Shown piece by piece: positions 1 to 9,900 of a stretch of 64,000 nucleotides of DNA. A program made the position numbers and the translations under genes. Every line of letters starts with the position of its first letter. Position 1 is the stretch's first letter. The notes below the pieces were generated by a model. It ran no database searches. It had not been told where the DNA came from and saw only the letters and a list, made by a program, of their open reading frames with translations. Origin of the DNA: Planctomycetota bacterium (GTDB taxonomy: Bacteria > Planctomycetota > B15-G4 > SIAN01); contig JAEUIC010000008.1 in the NCBI GenBank assembly GCA_016795285.1, forward strand, positions 124,001 to 188,000. Direction: 5' to 3'.

Positions 1-1587
1 ATCGCGGCGCGGCTCTTCGGCGGCGAGGGGAACTGCGGCGCCAACGTCGCGTTCGCGGCGCCGCTCGATGCGCTCTACGCGGCGACCGAGGTGAACGAGG
101 CGGCGTTCGCCAGCGCGAAGGCGGAGCTCGAGGGGGGGAGTGCGGAAGTCGTCGGCGGAACGCTCCCGGAACGATCCGCCGCGCTGCGGGCGCAGATCGC
201 GGCGGAGCGCCGCCCGGCGTTGCTGGCGCTGCGCGACGCCTGCGCGGCGCGCGCCGTCTCCTTCGTTCCCGACGACAAAGAGGTGTCGATCGGACTCGGT
301 GCCGGCTCGCGCACCTTCGCCGCCGACGAGCTGCCCGACCCGGCGACGCTCGACTGGAGCGGCGTGCGCGACGTGCCGGTCGCGATGGTGACCGGCACCA
401 ACGGCAAGTCGACCACGATCCGGCTGCTGGCCGCGATGGTGAAGGCGGCCGGCAAGGTGGCCGGCATGTCGACGACCGACTGGGTGAAGGTCGGCGACGA
501 GCTGCTCGACAGCGGCGACTACTCGGGGCCGTCGGGCGCGCGCATGGTGCTGCGCGATCGGCGCGTCGACGTCGCGCTGCTGGAAACGGCGCGCGGCGGG
601 ATGCTGCGCCGCGGCCTCGCGCTGCCGCGCGTCGACGCCGCCTGCATCACCAACGTCACGCCCGACCACTTGGGCGAGTTCGGCGTCGCCGGCATGGGCG
701 ACCTCGTCGACGCGAAGTTCATCGTGCGGCGCGCCGTCGACGCGAAGGGCCTCTTGGTGCTGAACGCCGACGATCCGCTGCAGGTCGAGCGCGCTGCGCG
801 GCCTGCCGAGCCGCTCACGGAGCCGCTCGCCTGGTTCGCGCTCGATCCTGGCAACGCGACGTTGCGCGCCCACCTCGCGCGTGGCGGCACGGGGGCCACG
901 GTCGAGCCGGGGCCGGGCGGCCCGTCGTTCGTGCTCCATCGCGGTGGCGCGCGCACCGTCATCGCGCCGGTCGCCGATGCGCCGATCACGTTGCGCGGCG
1001 CCGCGCGCCACAACGTCGCCAACGCGCTGGCCGCGCTGCTGATCGCGTCGCGTCTCTCGCTCGGCGACGCCGCGCTCGCGGCGGGCTTGCGCGAGTTCAA
1101 GGGGACGCCGGCCGAGAACCCCGGCCGCTTGAACGTCGTCGAGCTCGGCGGCGTCACCGCGATCGTCGATTTCGCCCACAACCCCGACGGCATGCGCGTC
1201 GTCATGGAGATGGCGGCCGCGTTGCCGGTTCGGCGGCGACTGCTGGTGATCGGCCAGGCGGGCGATCGCGACGACGATTCGGTCCGCGCCTATGCCGCCG
1301 CCGCCGCGCCGTTCGCGCCCGACCGCGTCGTGATCAAGGAGATGGAGAAGTACCTGCGCGGCCGCGAGCGCGGCGTCGTGCCGGCGCTGCTCGAGGCGGA
1401 GTTCGTCCGCTGCGGCGTGCCGCGCGAGCGGATCGACCACGCGCCGTCCGAATTCGCGGCGGTCGAGCGGGCGCTCGCCTGGGCGCGACCGGGCGACCTG
1501 CTGATCCTGCTCTCCCACGCCGAGCGCGCGAAGGTGCTCGACCACCTCGCGCAGCTGCAGCGCAGCGGCTGGCGCGCGGGCGCGTGA
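1..1587 (+). CDS. Mur ligase family protein, cyanophycin-synthetase-like (5' end cut by window)
   Basis: The reading frame is open from the first base of the window, so the gene starts upstream; a GTG at 91 is the first in-window candidate start but is probably internal. The product is an ATP-dependent Mur ligase. The P-loop TGTNGKST lies about 130 residues into the window-limited frame, followed by ETARGGMLRRGL, a signature typical of the Mur-ligase half of cyanophycin synthetases, then NVTPDHLGEFG and DFAHNPDG. Mur ligases form peptide bonds through acyl phosphates. The ATP-grasp half of true cyanophycin synthetase is not visible, so polymer synthesis cannot be claimed; the substrate is unknown. 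The gene is followed by a 109-base gap and a co-directional amidohydrolase. It is a different gene from the murD near 41 kb. Confidence 0.8.
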   Translation: MAARLFGGEGNCGANVAFAAPLDALYAATEVNEAAFASAKAELEGGSAEVVGGTLPERSAALRAQIAAERRPALLALRDACAARAVSFVPDDKEVSIGLGAGSRTFAADELPDPATLDWSGVRDVPVAMVTGTNGKSTTIRLLAAMVKAAGKVAGMSTTDWVKVGDELLDSGDYSGPSGARMVLRDRRVDVALLETARGGMLRRGLALPRVDAACITNVTPDHLGEFGVAGMGDLVDAKFIVRRAVDAKGLLVLNADDPLQVERAARPAEPLTEPLAWFALDPGNATLRAHLARGGTGATVEPGPGGPSFVLHRGGARTVIAPVADAPITLRGAARHNVANALAALLIASRLSLGDAALAAGLREFKGTPAENPGRLNVVELGGVTAIVDFAHNPDGMRVVMEMAAALPVRRRLLVIGQAGDRDDDSVRAYAAAAAPFAPDRVVIKEMEKYLRGRERGVVPALLEAEFVRCGVPRERIDHAPSEFAAVERALAWARPGDLLILLSHAERAKVLDHLAQLQRSGWRAGA

Positions 1588-1696
1588 GCCCGTCGGCGCC
1601 GCGGCGGGGAGCGGCGCAGGACGGAGCGGCGCACCGCTGAACGAGGCGCCGTGCGATCGTGTTCAGGCCGCGTCCCGCCGGCCGAGGAGTCGCCCG

Positions 1697-3664
1697 ATGA
1701 CCGTCACCTGCCGCTCGTTCGCGTGTGCCGCTCTCGTCGCCACCGCGTTGCCGTTCACGCCATCGCCGCAATCGACTCCCGCTGGCGCGCCCGCTGGATC
1801 GCCTGCTGGCGCCTCCGCCGTCACCTGCGTCGTCCGCGGTGGGCAGCTCTTCGATGCCGAGCGCGGCGTCGTGCGGCCGCTCGGCCAGCTCCTCATCGCC
1901 GGCGAGCGGATCGTCGGCGAGGCGCCGCTCGACGCGCCGATCGCGGCCGGGGTGCGCACGCTCGATGCGGAGGGCTGCACGGTGCTGCCTGGCCTCTTCG
2001 ACCTGCACGCCCACGTGATGGTGGCGGGCGGCCCGATGACGGGCGGCGGCATCCTCCCCGACCCCGAGCTGAACCTCGCCACCCACGCCGCCTTCGGCGT
2101 GCTGACCGCCTCCGACCTCCACAACGAGCCGAACTTCGCCTTCGCGCTGCGCCAGAGCGCGGCCGCCAACCCGAACCAGGCGCGCCTCGCCACCGCCGGT
2201 GCCGCGTTCACCGTGCCGGGCGGCCACTGCACGCAGTTCGGCTTCGAGGCGAACGTCGTGAAGACGGTCGCCGACGTCGAGGCGCGCTTCGACGCGCTGC
2301 TCGCTCGCAAGCCCGACGTGGTCAAGGCGGTGGTGGAGCATGGCGGCTGGGGCACGCTGCCGACGATGCCGACGCTCGACGAGGAGCTGCTCGCGGCCAT
2401 CGCGACGCGGGCGAAGGCGGCGGGCGTGCCGCTCTTCTGCCACGTCTGGACGCTCGCCGAGGCGAAGCAGGCGGTGCGCGCCGGCGTCGACGCGCTGGTG
2501 CACGGCGTCTACGTGGGCGAGGTCGACGACGAGTTGATCGCGCTGATGAAGGAGCGCGGCACCGGCTACGTGCCGACGCTCGCGGTGGTGGTCGGGGCGC
2601 GGCGCGTCGCGCAGGGGCGCTCGCCCTATGCGACGCAGCGGCTCGACGGGATGGTCGGCGCGAAGCTCGCCGAGTCGCTGAACGATCCGAGCTCGGCGAG
2701 CTGGGTCGCCGATTGGAAGGAGGCCGACGACGCCCTCTTCCTGCGCAACTTGAAGCGCCTCCACGCCGCCGGCATCCGCTGCGGCATCGGCACCGACGCC
2801 GGCAATCCGCTCACGCCGCACGGCCCCGCGGTGCTGGCCGAGATCGCGCTCTACGTCGAGGCGGGACTCACGCCGGCGGAGGCGCTCGTCTGCGCGACGC
2901 TCGAGTCGGCGCGCTTGCTGCGGCGCGACCGCGACTTCGGCTCGCTCGCCGCCGGCAAGGTGGCCGACCTGCTGGTGGTGCGCGGCGATCCGAGCCGCGA
3001 GATCGACGCGCTCTGGCAGGTCGAGGGGGTGCTGAAGGCGGGGACGCCGGTCGATCGCGGCGCGCTGCGTGAACGGCAGCAAGGCCCCGAGCGGCCGCCG
3101 CGACTGCGCCTCCTCGGGCGCGACCTGGAGCCGCTGGTCGACGACTTCGACGACGGCGACCTTGCGACGCGCTGGGGCGGCGACTGGGTGGCGCTCTCCG
3201 ATGCGGCGGCGCCGGGCGGCAAGTCGTCGGCGGAGCTCGAACTCGTGGAGGCGGAGGGGTCGGGGGCGCTGTTGATCCGCGGCGCGCTGGCGGAGGGCTC
3301 GCCGTACGGCGCCTTCGCGGGCGTCACGGTGCGCTGGAATCCGATCGTCCCGGACTGGGTCGACCTCGCCGGCGCGAAGGCGCTGGTGGCGCGCGTGCGC
3401 GGGACGCCGCGCACCTGGGCGCTCTCGATCGAGCGCGCGGCCGTCGTCGATTGGGACGTCTTCGCGGCGCCGCTCGTGGTCACCGACGAGTGGCGCGAGG
3501 TCCGCGTGCCGCTCGCCGCGTTCCGGCAGTCGGGCTTCGGCGCGAAGGTCGCGGCCGGATTCGCCGACGTGATCGGGCTCGGCATCACGGCGCGCCTGCA
3601 GCCGGGCGCGAAGAGCGGCTACGGCGAGTTCGAGATCGAGATCGACTCGCTCCGCATCGAGTGA
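1697..3664 (+). CDS. Secreted amidohydrolase with C-terminal CIA30-like domain
   Basis: This 655-residue protein starts at an ATG and has an N-terminal hydrophobic segment that suggests export, followed by a Pro/Ala/Gly-rich linker. Residues about 45 to 450 form an amidohydrolase (imidazolonepropionase/prolidase-type) domain. Visible metal-site elements are the DLHAHV motif (H104, H106), a possible carbamylated lysine K210, H249, H269 and D367 in GTDAG. The C-terminal part, from about residue 475, begins PLVDDFDDG and resembles the CIA30 (NADH:ubiquinone oxidoreductase intermediate-associated protein 30) beta-sandwich family, which is usually found alone. Family members hydrolyse C-N bonds in dipeptides, cyclic amides or related compounds; the substrate cannot be read from the sequence. 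The fusion is the odd feature. It probably acts outside the cytoplasm. Confidence 0.85.
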   Translation: MTVTCRSFACAALVATALPFTPSPQSTPAGAPAGSPAGASAVTCVVRGGQLFDAERGVVRPLGQLLIAGERIVGEAPLDAPIAAGVRTLDAEGCTVLPGLFDLHAHVMVAGGPMTGGGILPDPELNLATHAAFGVLTASDLHNEPNFAFALRQSAAANPNQARLATAGAAFTVPGGHCTQFGFEANVVKTVADVEARFDALLARKPDVVKAVVEHGGWGTLPTMPTLDEELLAAIATRAKAAGVPLFCHVWTLAEAKQAVRAGVDALVHGVYVGEVDDELIALMKERGTGYVPTLAVVVGARRVAQGRSPYATQRLDGMVGAKLAESLNDPSSASWVADWKEADDALFLRNLKRLHAAGIRCGIGTDAGNPLTPHGPAVLAEIALYVEAGLTPAEALVCATLESARLLRRDRDFGSLAAGKVADLLVVRGDPSREIDALWQVEGVLKAGTPVDRGALRERQQGPERPPRLRLLGRDLEPLVDDFDDGDLATRWGGDWVALSDAAAPGGKSSAELELVEAEGSGALLIRGALAEGSPYGAFAGVTVRWNPIVPDWVDLAGAKALVARVRGTPRTWALSIERAAVVDWDVFAAPLVVTDEWREVRVPLAAFRQSGFGAKVAAGFADVIGLGITARLQPGAKSGYGEFEIEIDSLRIE

Positions 3665-3843
3665 CGGCGCGGAGGCGCGCGCCGCATCCGTCCCGCGCGC
3701 CGCGCCGCTTCTTCTCGCGCCGCGCGGCTCCTCTTCGCCGCTCGTTCACCATCGCTTGACGATGGCGCGGGATCCTCGTGGACCTCGCGGGCGCCTCTCA
3801 GCGTCCCGCCGTCCATCCCCCTGAGATCCACGAGGAGATCGAG

Positions 3844-5373
3844 ATGCGCTTCAACCGGGCCAAGGGAATCGCGGCAGCCGTCGCCGCGCTGGCGGTCGGC
3901 GGCTTCGCCGCGTCGAGCCACGCCGCCGCGCGCTGGTTCACGGGCGTGCAGCCGTACGCCGTTTCGCTCACCAGCGACTACTCGCTGGTGCCGCTCTTCT
4001 CCGTCGGCGATCGCGTGCCGGTGACGGGCGATCCCACCCGCACCTTCCAGATGATCGGCATCCCCGATGGTCTCGGCATGCGGACCAACAAGAACGGCGA
4101 CGCCATCGTCTACATGAACCAGGAGCTGACGCAGGGCACCGTCTCCGAGCCGTACGTCGGCGAGACGCTGAACCGCGGCGCGTTCGTGTCGCGCCTCGTC
4201 ATCGACAAGAACGGCGTGGTCCAGTCGGCGAAGCGCGCCTACGACAAGGTCTACATCGACGACACCTTCGTCGGCCCGGCGGCCGACCAGTCGAACTCCA
4301 CGCCCGGCTTCACCCGCTTCTGCTCCGGCTCGATGGCCGGCAAGGCGGAGGGCCTCACGACGTCGATCTACTTCGCCAACGAGGAGAGCGGCGGCGCCGC
4401 GACGTTCGACGGCAAGGGCGGCCTCGCGGTGGCGATCTTCGAGGACGAGGCGCACGCGCTGACGTACCTCGGCCACTTCGCGTGGGAGAACGCGCTGGTG
4501 CAGCCGGGCACCGGCAACCTGACCGTGATCATGGGCATGGAGGACGGCCCGGCCGACCTCGACCCGACCAAGGACAACAGCCAGCTCTGGATGTACGTCG
4601 GCACCAAGAACAGCGCCGGCACGACGGTCCTCCAGAAGAACGGCCTGGTCGGCGGCAAGCTCTACGTCGCGCGCGCCAGGAACTCGGCGAAGAACAGCGA
4701 GGCGACCTTCACCTCCGGCTCGATCGAGATCGAGTGGATCGAGATCCCGAACGCCAACACCCTCTCCGACGTCCAGCTCGAGGCGGCGGCCGATGCGGTG
4801 AACGCCATGCCGTTCGCGCGTCCCGAGGACGGCAACTTCAACCCGCGCAACAACCGCAACTTCATCTTCTGCACGACGGGCGGCGCGAAGGGCGTGAACG
4901 AGCTCGGCCGCATCTACTCGATGCGCCTCAACAAGACGGCGCCGAACGGCGATGCGCTGCTGAGCCTCGTCGTCAACGCCGACGCGACCGTCGCGCTCGG
5001 CGGCGACACGGCGCTCTCGCCCGACAACCTCACCTGCAACGGCGACTACCTGATGGTGCAGGAGGATGGCACCACCGAGTCGCGCATCGCGATGACCAAC
5101 AAGGGTCGCGACGGCTCGATCTGGCGCTTCGACCTGACTGGCAACCTCGGCTTCAACGGCCTCTCCGCGACGCGCGTGGTCGAGCTCGACAACCCGGGTC
5201 GCGACGGCGTCGCGGTCGGCGCGGGCGTCTGGGAGACGAGCGGGATCATCCCGAGCGACTCGGTCTTCGGCGCCGGCTCCTTCCTCTTCGACGTGCAGGC
5301 GCACCGTCCGACGGGCACGCCCGTCCCCAACACGGTCGAGGACGGCCAGCTGCTCCTGATGCTGAAGAACTGA
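3844..5373 (+). CDS. Secreted PhoX/DUF839-like protein
   Basis: The start is set at ATG 3844 because GAGGAG lies just upstream and the first residues (MRFNRAKG followed by an Ala/Gly-rich hydrophobic run ending in SHAAA) form a good signal peptide; a GTG at 3778 would bury it. The 509-residue product looks like a beta-propeller with repeated strands. Segments such as VYMNQEL, FANEESGG, MGMEDGPADLD and the late VQEDG resemble the PhoX/DUF839 family of secreted phosphatase-like proteins, which bind calcium and iron. Catalytic residues were not confirmed by alignment, so phosphatase activity is unproven. The gene is flanked by intergenic DNA and followed by two stem-loops, so it is probably transcribed alone. 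Confidence 0.6.
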   Translation: MRFNRAKGIAAAVAALAVGGFAASSHAAARWFTGVQPYAVSLTSDYSLVPLFSVGDRVPVTGDPTRTFQMIGIPDGLGMRTNKNGDAIVYMNQELTQGTVSEPYVGETLNRGAFVSRLVIDKNGVVQSAKRAYDKVYIDDTFVGPAADQSNSTPGFTRFCSGSMAGKAEGLTTSIYFANEESGGAATFDGKGGLAVAIFEDEAHALTYLGHFAWENALVQPGTGNLTVIMGMEDGPADLDPTKDNSQLWMYVGTKNSAGTTVLQKNGLVGGKLYVARARNSAKNSEATFTSGSIEIEWIEIPNANTLSDVQLEAAADAVNAMPFARPEDGNFNPRNNRNFIFCTTGGAKGVNELGRIYSMRLNKTAPNGDALLSLVVNADATVALGGDTALSPDNLTCNGDYLMVQEDGTTESRIAMTNKGRDGSIWRFDLTGNLGFNGLSATRVVELDNPGRDGVAVGAGVWETSGIIPSDSVFGAGSFLFDVQAHRPTGTPVPNTVEDGQLLLMLKN

Positions 5374-5388
5374 CTCCGTACTGCATGA

Positions 5389-5461
5389 GGATCGGCCCTT
5401 CCTGAAGGCCGGTCCGTCTTCACAGCCCCTCCCGTCGTGGCCCACACCGCGACGGGAGGGG
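5389..5461 (+). terminator. Two consecutive stem-loops after the PhoX-like gene
   Basis: The first stem pairs 5389-5397 with 5407-5415 (nine pairs with one G-T) and is followed by GTCTT. The second is a perfect 12-base stem, CCCCTCCCGTCG at 5426-5437 with its complement at 5450-5461, followed by a weakly T-rich stretch. Their position between a plus-strand stop at 5373 and a convergent minus-strand stop at 5526 suits a bidirectional terminator. There is no long U tract. Confidence 0.6.
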
Positions 5462-5525
5462 TGCTTCGTTTCCACGACGAAGCGAGCGAGCGGCGCAGGC
5501 GCGAGCGGCGATCCGCCCGCGCGGT

Positions 5526-6833
5526 TCAGCGATCGAGCTTCTCGCGCCAGCCGGGGAAGAGTGCGTCGAGGTCGCGCGCTGCCGGCGGGTCGCCTGGCGG
5601 TGCCGGCGATCCGAAGGCCGGCACGCCTCCGACGAACTCGATGCCGGCCGGGAGCGTGCCGTCCTTGCGGCTCGACGCGGCGACGTGATCGAACGTGCAG
5701 CCGGCGAAGACGAGCTGCCACGCGTCGCGCGGGGTGTGCCACAGCGTCAAGTGCTCGAATCGGCAGCGGTCGAAGCGGGCCAGGAATCCGTCGACGCGCA
5801 CGTCGCAGAGGTAGCCGTTGTAGGGCGAGTCGCCGAACCCGCCGGCGAAGACGCAGTCGATCGCGCGCAACGCCGTCGGCGCGAGATTGAGCGCGCTCGA
5901 GCCGCCGGCGCCGCAGTCGAAGCCGGTGACGCGCACCCGCTCGACCGTGATCGTCGCGCGCGTCTTGCCGCGCAGGTCGAAGAGGCAGCCGTCATTGAAG
6001 AAGGTGAAGTCGCGCAACGTGAGGTTGACGACATCCCCGAAGACGTGGAGGTCGTCGAAGCAGAGCAGCGTCTGGTCGATGCCGGCGCCGGCGATCGTCA
6101 CGTCGCGCGGCATTGGGCGCTGCCGGATGAAGAGTTCGTCGAGCTCGGGATCGAAGACGCCGGCGGGGAACGAGAGCAGCGCGCCGTCCTGCAGCGCGGG
6201 CAGCTCGCCATGGGCGCCGGCGATCAGTTCGCGGCCGTCGAAGGGCTCGGTCGCGCTCCTCCGCTCGAAGAGCGCGTCGAATCGGCCGGCGTCGCGGACG
6301 AAGGCGGGGTCGACTGCCTTGCTCTCCTCCATGGTCGCCAGCAGCTCGGCAGCGCTGCCGAGCCTCAGCGACTGTTCGCGCTCCGTCGCCGCGCGCGCGA
6401 GCTTCGCGCCGATCGATTCGGGGAGCTTCTCGACCGTGGCTTCGAGCTCGGCCAGTCCGCGGTCGAGCTCCGTGGACGGCAGCGGATCGGGGCGCAGCGC
6501 CGCCCAGCCTCGCGCGATCCCGACGCGGCCGCGAGCGCGCAGTTCCTCGGCGAAGGCGCTCGACGTCGACGCGCCATCGCTCGCGTCTCGAGCGGCGCTC
6601 TCGGCCCCCAAGAGTTCGTCGGGAGACGCTGCCGTCGAGCGGCCTTCGCCGCTGCCGACCCGCTCCGCCTCCGGCATCGATCGCGCTTCGGCGAGCCCCT
6701 CCGTCGTCGTCGTCGTTCGCGGCGCAGGTGGCGCGATCGTGTGCCGCGCGCCTCCGCCGCTCGTGAGGTGGCCGAGCACGACTCCTGCGGCGACGCCGCT
6801 CGCCACGAGCCCGATCGCCTGCCACTTCCCCAT
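5526..6833 (-). CDS. Membrane-anchored or secreted parallel beta-helix protein
   Basis: ATG 6833 is chosen because GGCGAGGAGT precedes it and it opens on MGKWQAIGLVASG plus a hydrophobic run that forms a signal anchor; the longer frame upstream is arginine-rich and unlike protein. The 435-residue product has a Thr/Ser/Ala-rich linker to about residue 110 and a helical segment to about 220. The C-terminal half has short repeated strands (for example DVTIAGAGIDQTLLC, NLTLRDFTFFND, ITVERVRVTGFDCGAGG) typical of pectate-lyase-fold parallel beta-helices. No catalytic residues were recognised, so an enzymatic function is not assigned. The gene lies divergently to the clostripain-like protease. Confidence 0.6.
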   Translation of the reverse strand: MGKWQAIGLVASGVAAGVVLGHLTSGGGARHTIAPPAPRTTTTTEGLAEARSMPEAERVGSGEGRSTAASPDELLGAESAARDASDGASTSSAFAEELRARGRVGIARGWAALRPDPLPSTELDRGLAELEATVEKLPESIGAKLARAATEREQSLRLGSAAELLATMEESKAVDPAFVRDAGRFDALFERRSATEPFDGRELIAGAHGELPALQDGALLSFPAGVFDPELDELFIRQRPMPRDVTIAGAGIDQTLLCFDDLHVFGDVVNLTLRDFTFFNDGCLFDLRGKTRATITVERVRVTGFDCGAGGSSALNLAPTALRAIDCVFAGGFGDSPYNGYLCDVRVDGFLARFDRCRFEHLTLWHTPRDAWQLVFAGCTFDHVAASSRKDGTLPAGIEFVGGVPAFGSPAPPGDPPAARDLDALFPGWREKLDR

Positions 6834-6979
6834 GACGACTCCTCGCCTTCCTGCCGGGCGCGCGGCCGACCGGTGCGAGCAGCGCAGCGGAACCGCGATC
6901 GGGCGGCAGCGTACCGCCCTCCTCGTCGCCAAGGCGCTGCACCGGTAGCGTGCGCGCACCCTTCGGACAGGAGACCTCC
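6834..6979. promoter_or_regulatory. Divergent intergenic region with a perfect inverted repeat
   Basis: This 146-base gap separates two divergent genes and should hold both promoters. It contains GGGCGG at 6901-6906 paired with CCGCCC at 6914-6919 around a seven-base centre, a candidate operator or small hairpin. A -10-like TAGCGT at 6946-6951 precedes the downstream gene, whose ribosome site CAGGAG is at 6968-6973. No convincing -35 elements were seen. Confidence 0.35.
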
Positions 6980-9900
6980 ATGCAGCTGCGCGCCCTCTCG
7001 CTCCCCGCCGCACTCCTCGCGCTCGCTTCCGCGGCCGGCGCTGCCGGCTTCCTGCCGCAGGAGGCGCCGACCAAGCCGGGGGCGCCGGCGAAGGGCGAGG
7101 CGCAGCTCGACGCCAAGGTCGACCTGCGCGGGGAGTTGGCGACGCTCGAGCAGGTCTGGAAGCGGCGCACCGCGCTCCACTGGCTGAAGGGCAACAAGGA
7201 GCTGCTCGAGGCGCTCGGCAAGGTGATCGACCCGGTCTCGGCGCAGGCGATCGGCGCGCTGGTCGGCGCGCAACCGCGCTTCGACGAGCTCGACTACCAC
7301 TACGTCGAGAAGCAGGACAACTGCGAGGAGCGGCTCCTTGCCACGCTGCGCGCCGACAAGTTCCGCGGCGTCGCCGACCTGCTCGAAGTGGTGGCGACGA
7401 AGAACTACCCCGCCTCGGTCGCCTACGCCGACCTGATGGCGCAGGTCGAGCTCAACTGGCGGTTCGCGGCGAAGCGCGGGCTCCTGGACGACGGCGGTTC
7501 CGTCAGCGAGGAGACGCGCGCGCTCGGGCGGCGCCTCGCCGGCGAGACGGAGCGCATCCGCGGGACCGCGGGCCACTCCTTCGCCGAGATCGCCAAGGAC
7601 CTCTGGAAGGACGGCAAGCCCGACGACTTCCCGGCCGCGTGGTTCGACGCGAGCTGCGAGGTGATCTCCTTCCCGTTCGGCCCGCTCCCCGACGACGGCG
7701 GCTTCCCGCGCGTCGACCTCGCGACGGCGACGCGCGAGCAGCTGCTCGAGGTGCCGGGCATCGACGGCGATGCGGCCGACGCGATCGTGAAGCAGCGCGC
7801 CAAGCGCGGGATGCGCGGGCCCGAGGAGCTGCGCTTCGTCGAGGCGCTGCCCGCGCGCGATCGCGAGCCGCTGCAGACGCTCTTCACGGTCGGCGCGGCG
7901 GCGCCGATGCCGAAGAAGAAGTGGACCGTGATGGTCTACCTGAACGCCGCCAACAACCTCGAGCCGTACGGCATCAAGGACATGAACGAGATGGAGTCGG
8001 CCGGCTCCAGCTCCGAGGTGAACATCGTCGTCGAGTGCGCCCGCTTCCGCAGCGAGCCGAAGGTGCGGCCCAACGGCGCCTACCTCTCCAATCCGTTCGC
8101 CGAGCAGGAGCCCGAGTACTACCGCGGCCTCGACAACGAGCCCGGCACGCGCCGCTGGTACGTGCTGAAGGACGACGATCCGCTGCGCGTCCGCTCGGTG
8201 ATGCTCGGCAACATCGGCGAGACCGACGCGGGGCGCCCCGAGCCGCTCGCCGACTTCGGCCGCTACGCGGTCGAGAACTTCCCGGCCGAGAACTACGCGC
8301 TGGTGATCTGGAACCACGGCGCCGGCTGGAGCGGCGTCTCCGCCGACGAGAACACCCACCACACGCTCGAGATGGGCGACGTGCGCGTCGCGCTCGAGGG
8401 GATCCAGCAGTCGCTGCGCGCGCAGGGCAAGGGCAAGCTCGACGTGCTCGACTTCGACGCCTGCCTGATGGCGACGCTCGAGGTCGCCTACGAGCTGCGC
8501 GACACGGTCGACTTCCTGGCGAGCTCGCAGGAGACCGAGCCGGGCGACGGCATGGCGTACGGCGAGTACCTGCGCTGGCTCAACACCTATCCGGAGGCGC
8601 CGCCGGCGTCGCTGGCGAAGGCGATGGTCGAGACCTACGTGCGCGCCTACGCGCCGGGCGGCGTGCAGGTCGAGGGCGACTTCTGGAGCGGCAACGAGAC
8701 CAAGTCGGCGCTGCGCCTCTCGAAGGTCGCCGAGCTGAAGGCGGCGGTCGAGGAGGTCGCGAAGCTCCTGCACGGCAAGAAGGAGCTGCTCGGCGAAGTG
8801 GCCGACCAGATCGTGAAGGAGACGCGCGCGTTCGGGAACCTCGTCGACCTGCAGGACTTCCTGGTCAAGGTCGTCGCGCGCGAGAAGGGCGATGGCGCAT
8901 TGAAGGCGGCAGCGGAGCGGGTGATCGACCTGCTCGGCTACCCGGCCGACGTCGACGCGCAGCTCGTCAACGAGGTGCTCCTCAAGCGCCGCTCGCCGGG
9001 CGCGGTGATCTGGGGCTTCAACGGCTGGGCGAGCCCGCCGCGGAACCTCGCGCCGTTCGTCGCCAACTCGCGCTTCGCGAAGACGCCGCTCGCCGGTCCC
9101 GACGAGAGGGGCGACTACGTGGCGCGCATCGCCTTCCCGCCCATGCTGAAGAACGGCAAGAGCGGCAAGCTCGAGTTCGTCACCGAGATCAACTGGCACT
9201 TCGAGGGCGAGTCGGAGAAGCGGACGGCGAAGGACTTCAAGAACTGGATCTTCACCGCCGACTTCCCGAGCCACGCCGCGGTGCTGGCCGAGGGCCACGC
9301 GATCGGCAACCACCGCAGCCACGGCCTCTCGATCTACTTCCCCGCCTACCTCGGCTTCGATCCCGACTACCTGCGCCTCCAGTTCGCGCAGGACTCGGCG
9401 TGGACGGAGCTGGTGCGCAAGTTCCCGATCAAGGAGCTCGGCCCGGCGAAGCCGGTCGCGCTGCTCGGACTGAACCACGTGACGAAGGGGACGCGCGCCG
9501 AGCTCGGCAAGGCGGTCGTCTTCGAGGAGCTCGAGCGCAAGGTGCGCGCGCTCGACGTGGCGGCCAGCTGGCAGGCCGACCTGAAGGCGCTCGGCCATGA
9601 GGCGGACGCGATCCGCGATCCGAAGCCCTACGGCCTCGACTGGACCGCGCTGCTCGACCACTTCGAGCAGCGCGTCGTGGTGCTCGACAACCATGCGGGC
9701 GGCGAGACAGGCGGCGGCGGGATGTCGATGGAGGACGTCTACGCCATGGTCGCGCAGTTCATGCCGGGCGGTGGCGGCGGCAAGCGGGTCAAGGTGCCGC
9801 GCTTCGTCGGGCCGGAAGGGCGCGACCTGATGCGCCACCTGCAGGCGGGCGGCCGCGTGCTGCTCGGCCAGCCGGGCGCCGGCGCGGCGGTGTGGGACAC

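Noticed and set aside
1..1587. Naming the first gene as complete cyanophycin synthetase
   Set aside because: Only the Mur-ligase half is seen and the 5' end is missing; the ATP-grasp half cannot be verified.
1334..3082. Long minus-strand open frame opposite the amidohydrolase
   Set aside because: Rich in Arg/Ala/His and shadows a clear enzyme; stop codons are rare on the opposite strand of GC-rich genes.
6365..9838. 1,157-codon minus-strand frame opposite the C11 peptidase
   Set aside because: No domain, biased composition, mirrors a signal-peptide-bearing peptidase with catalytic motifs.
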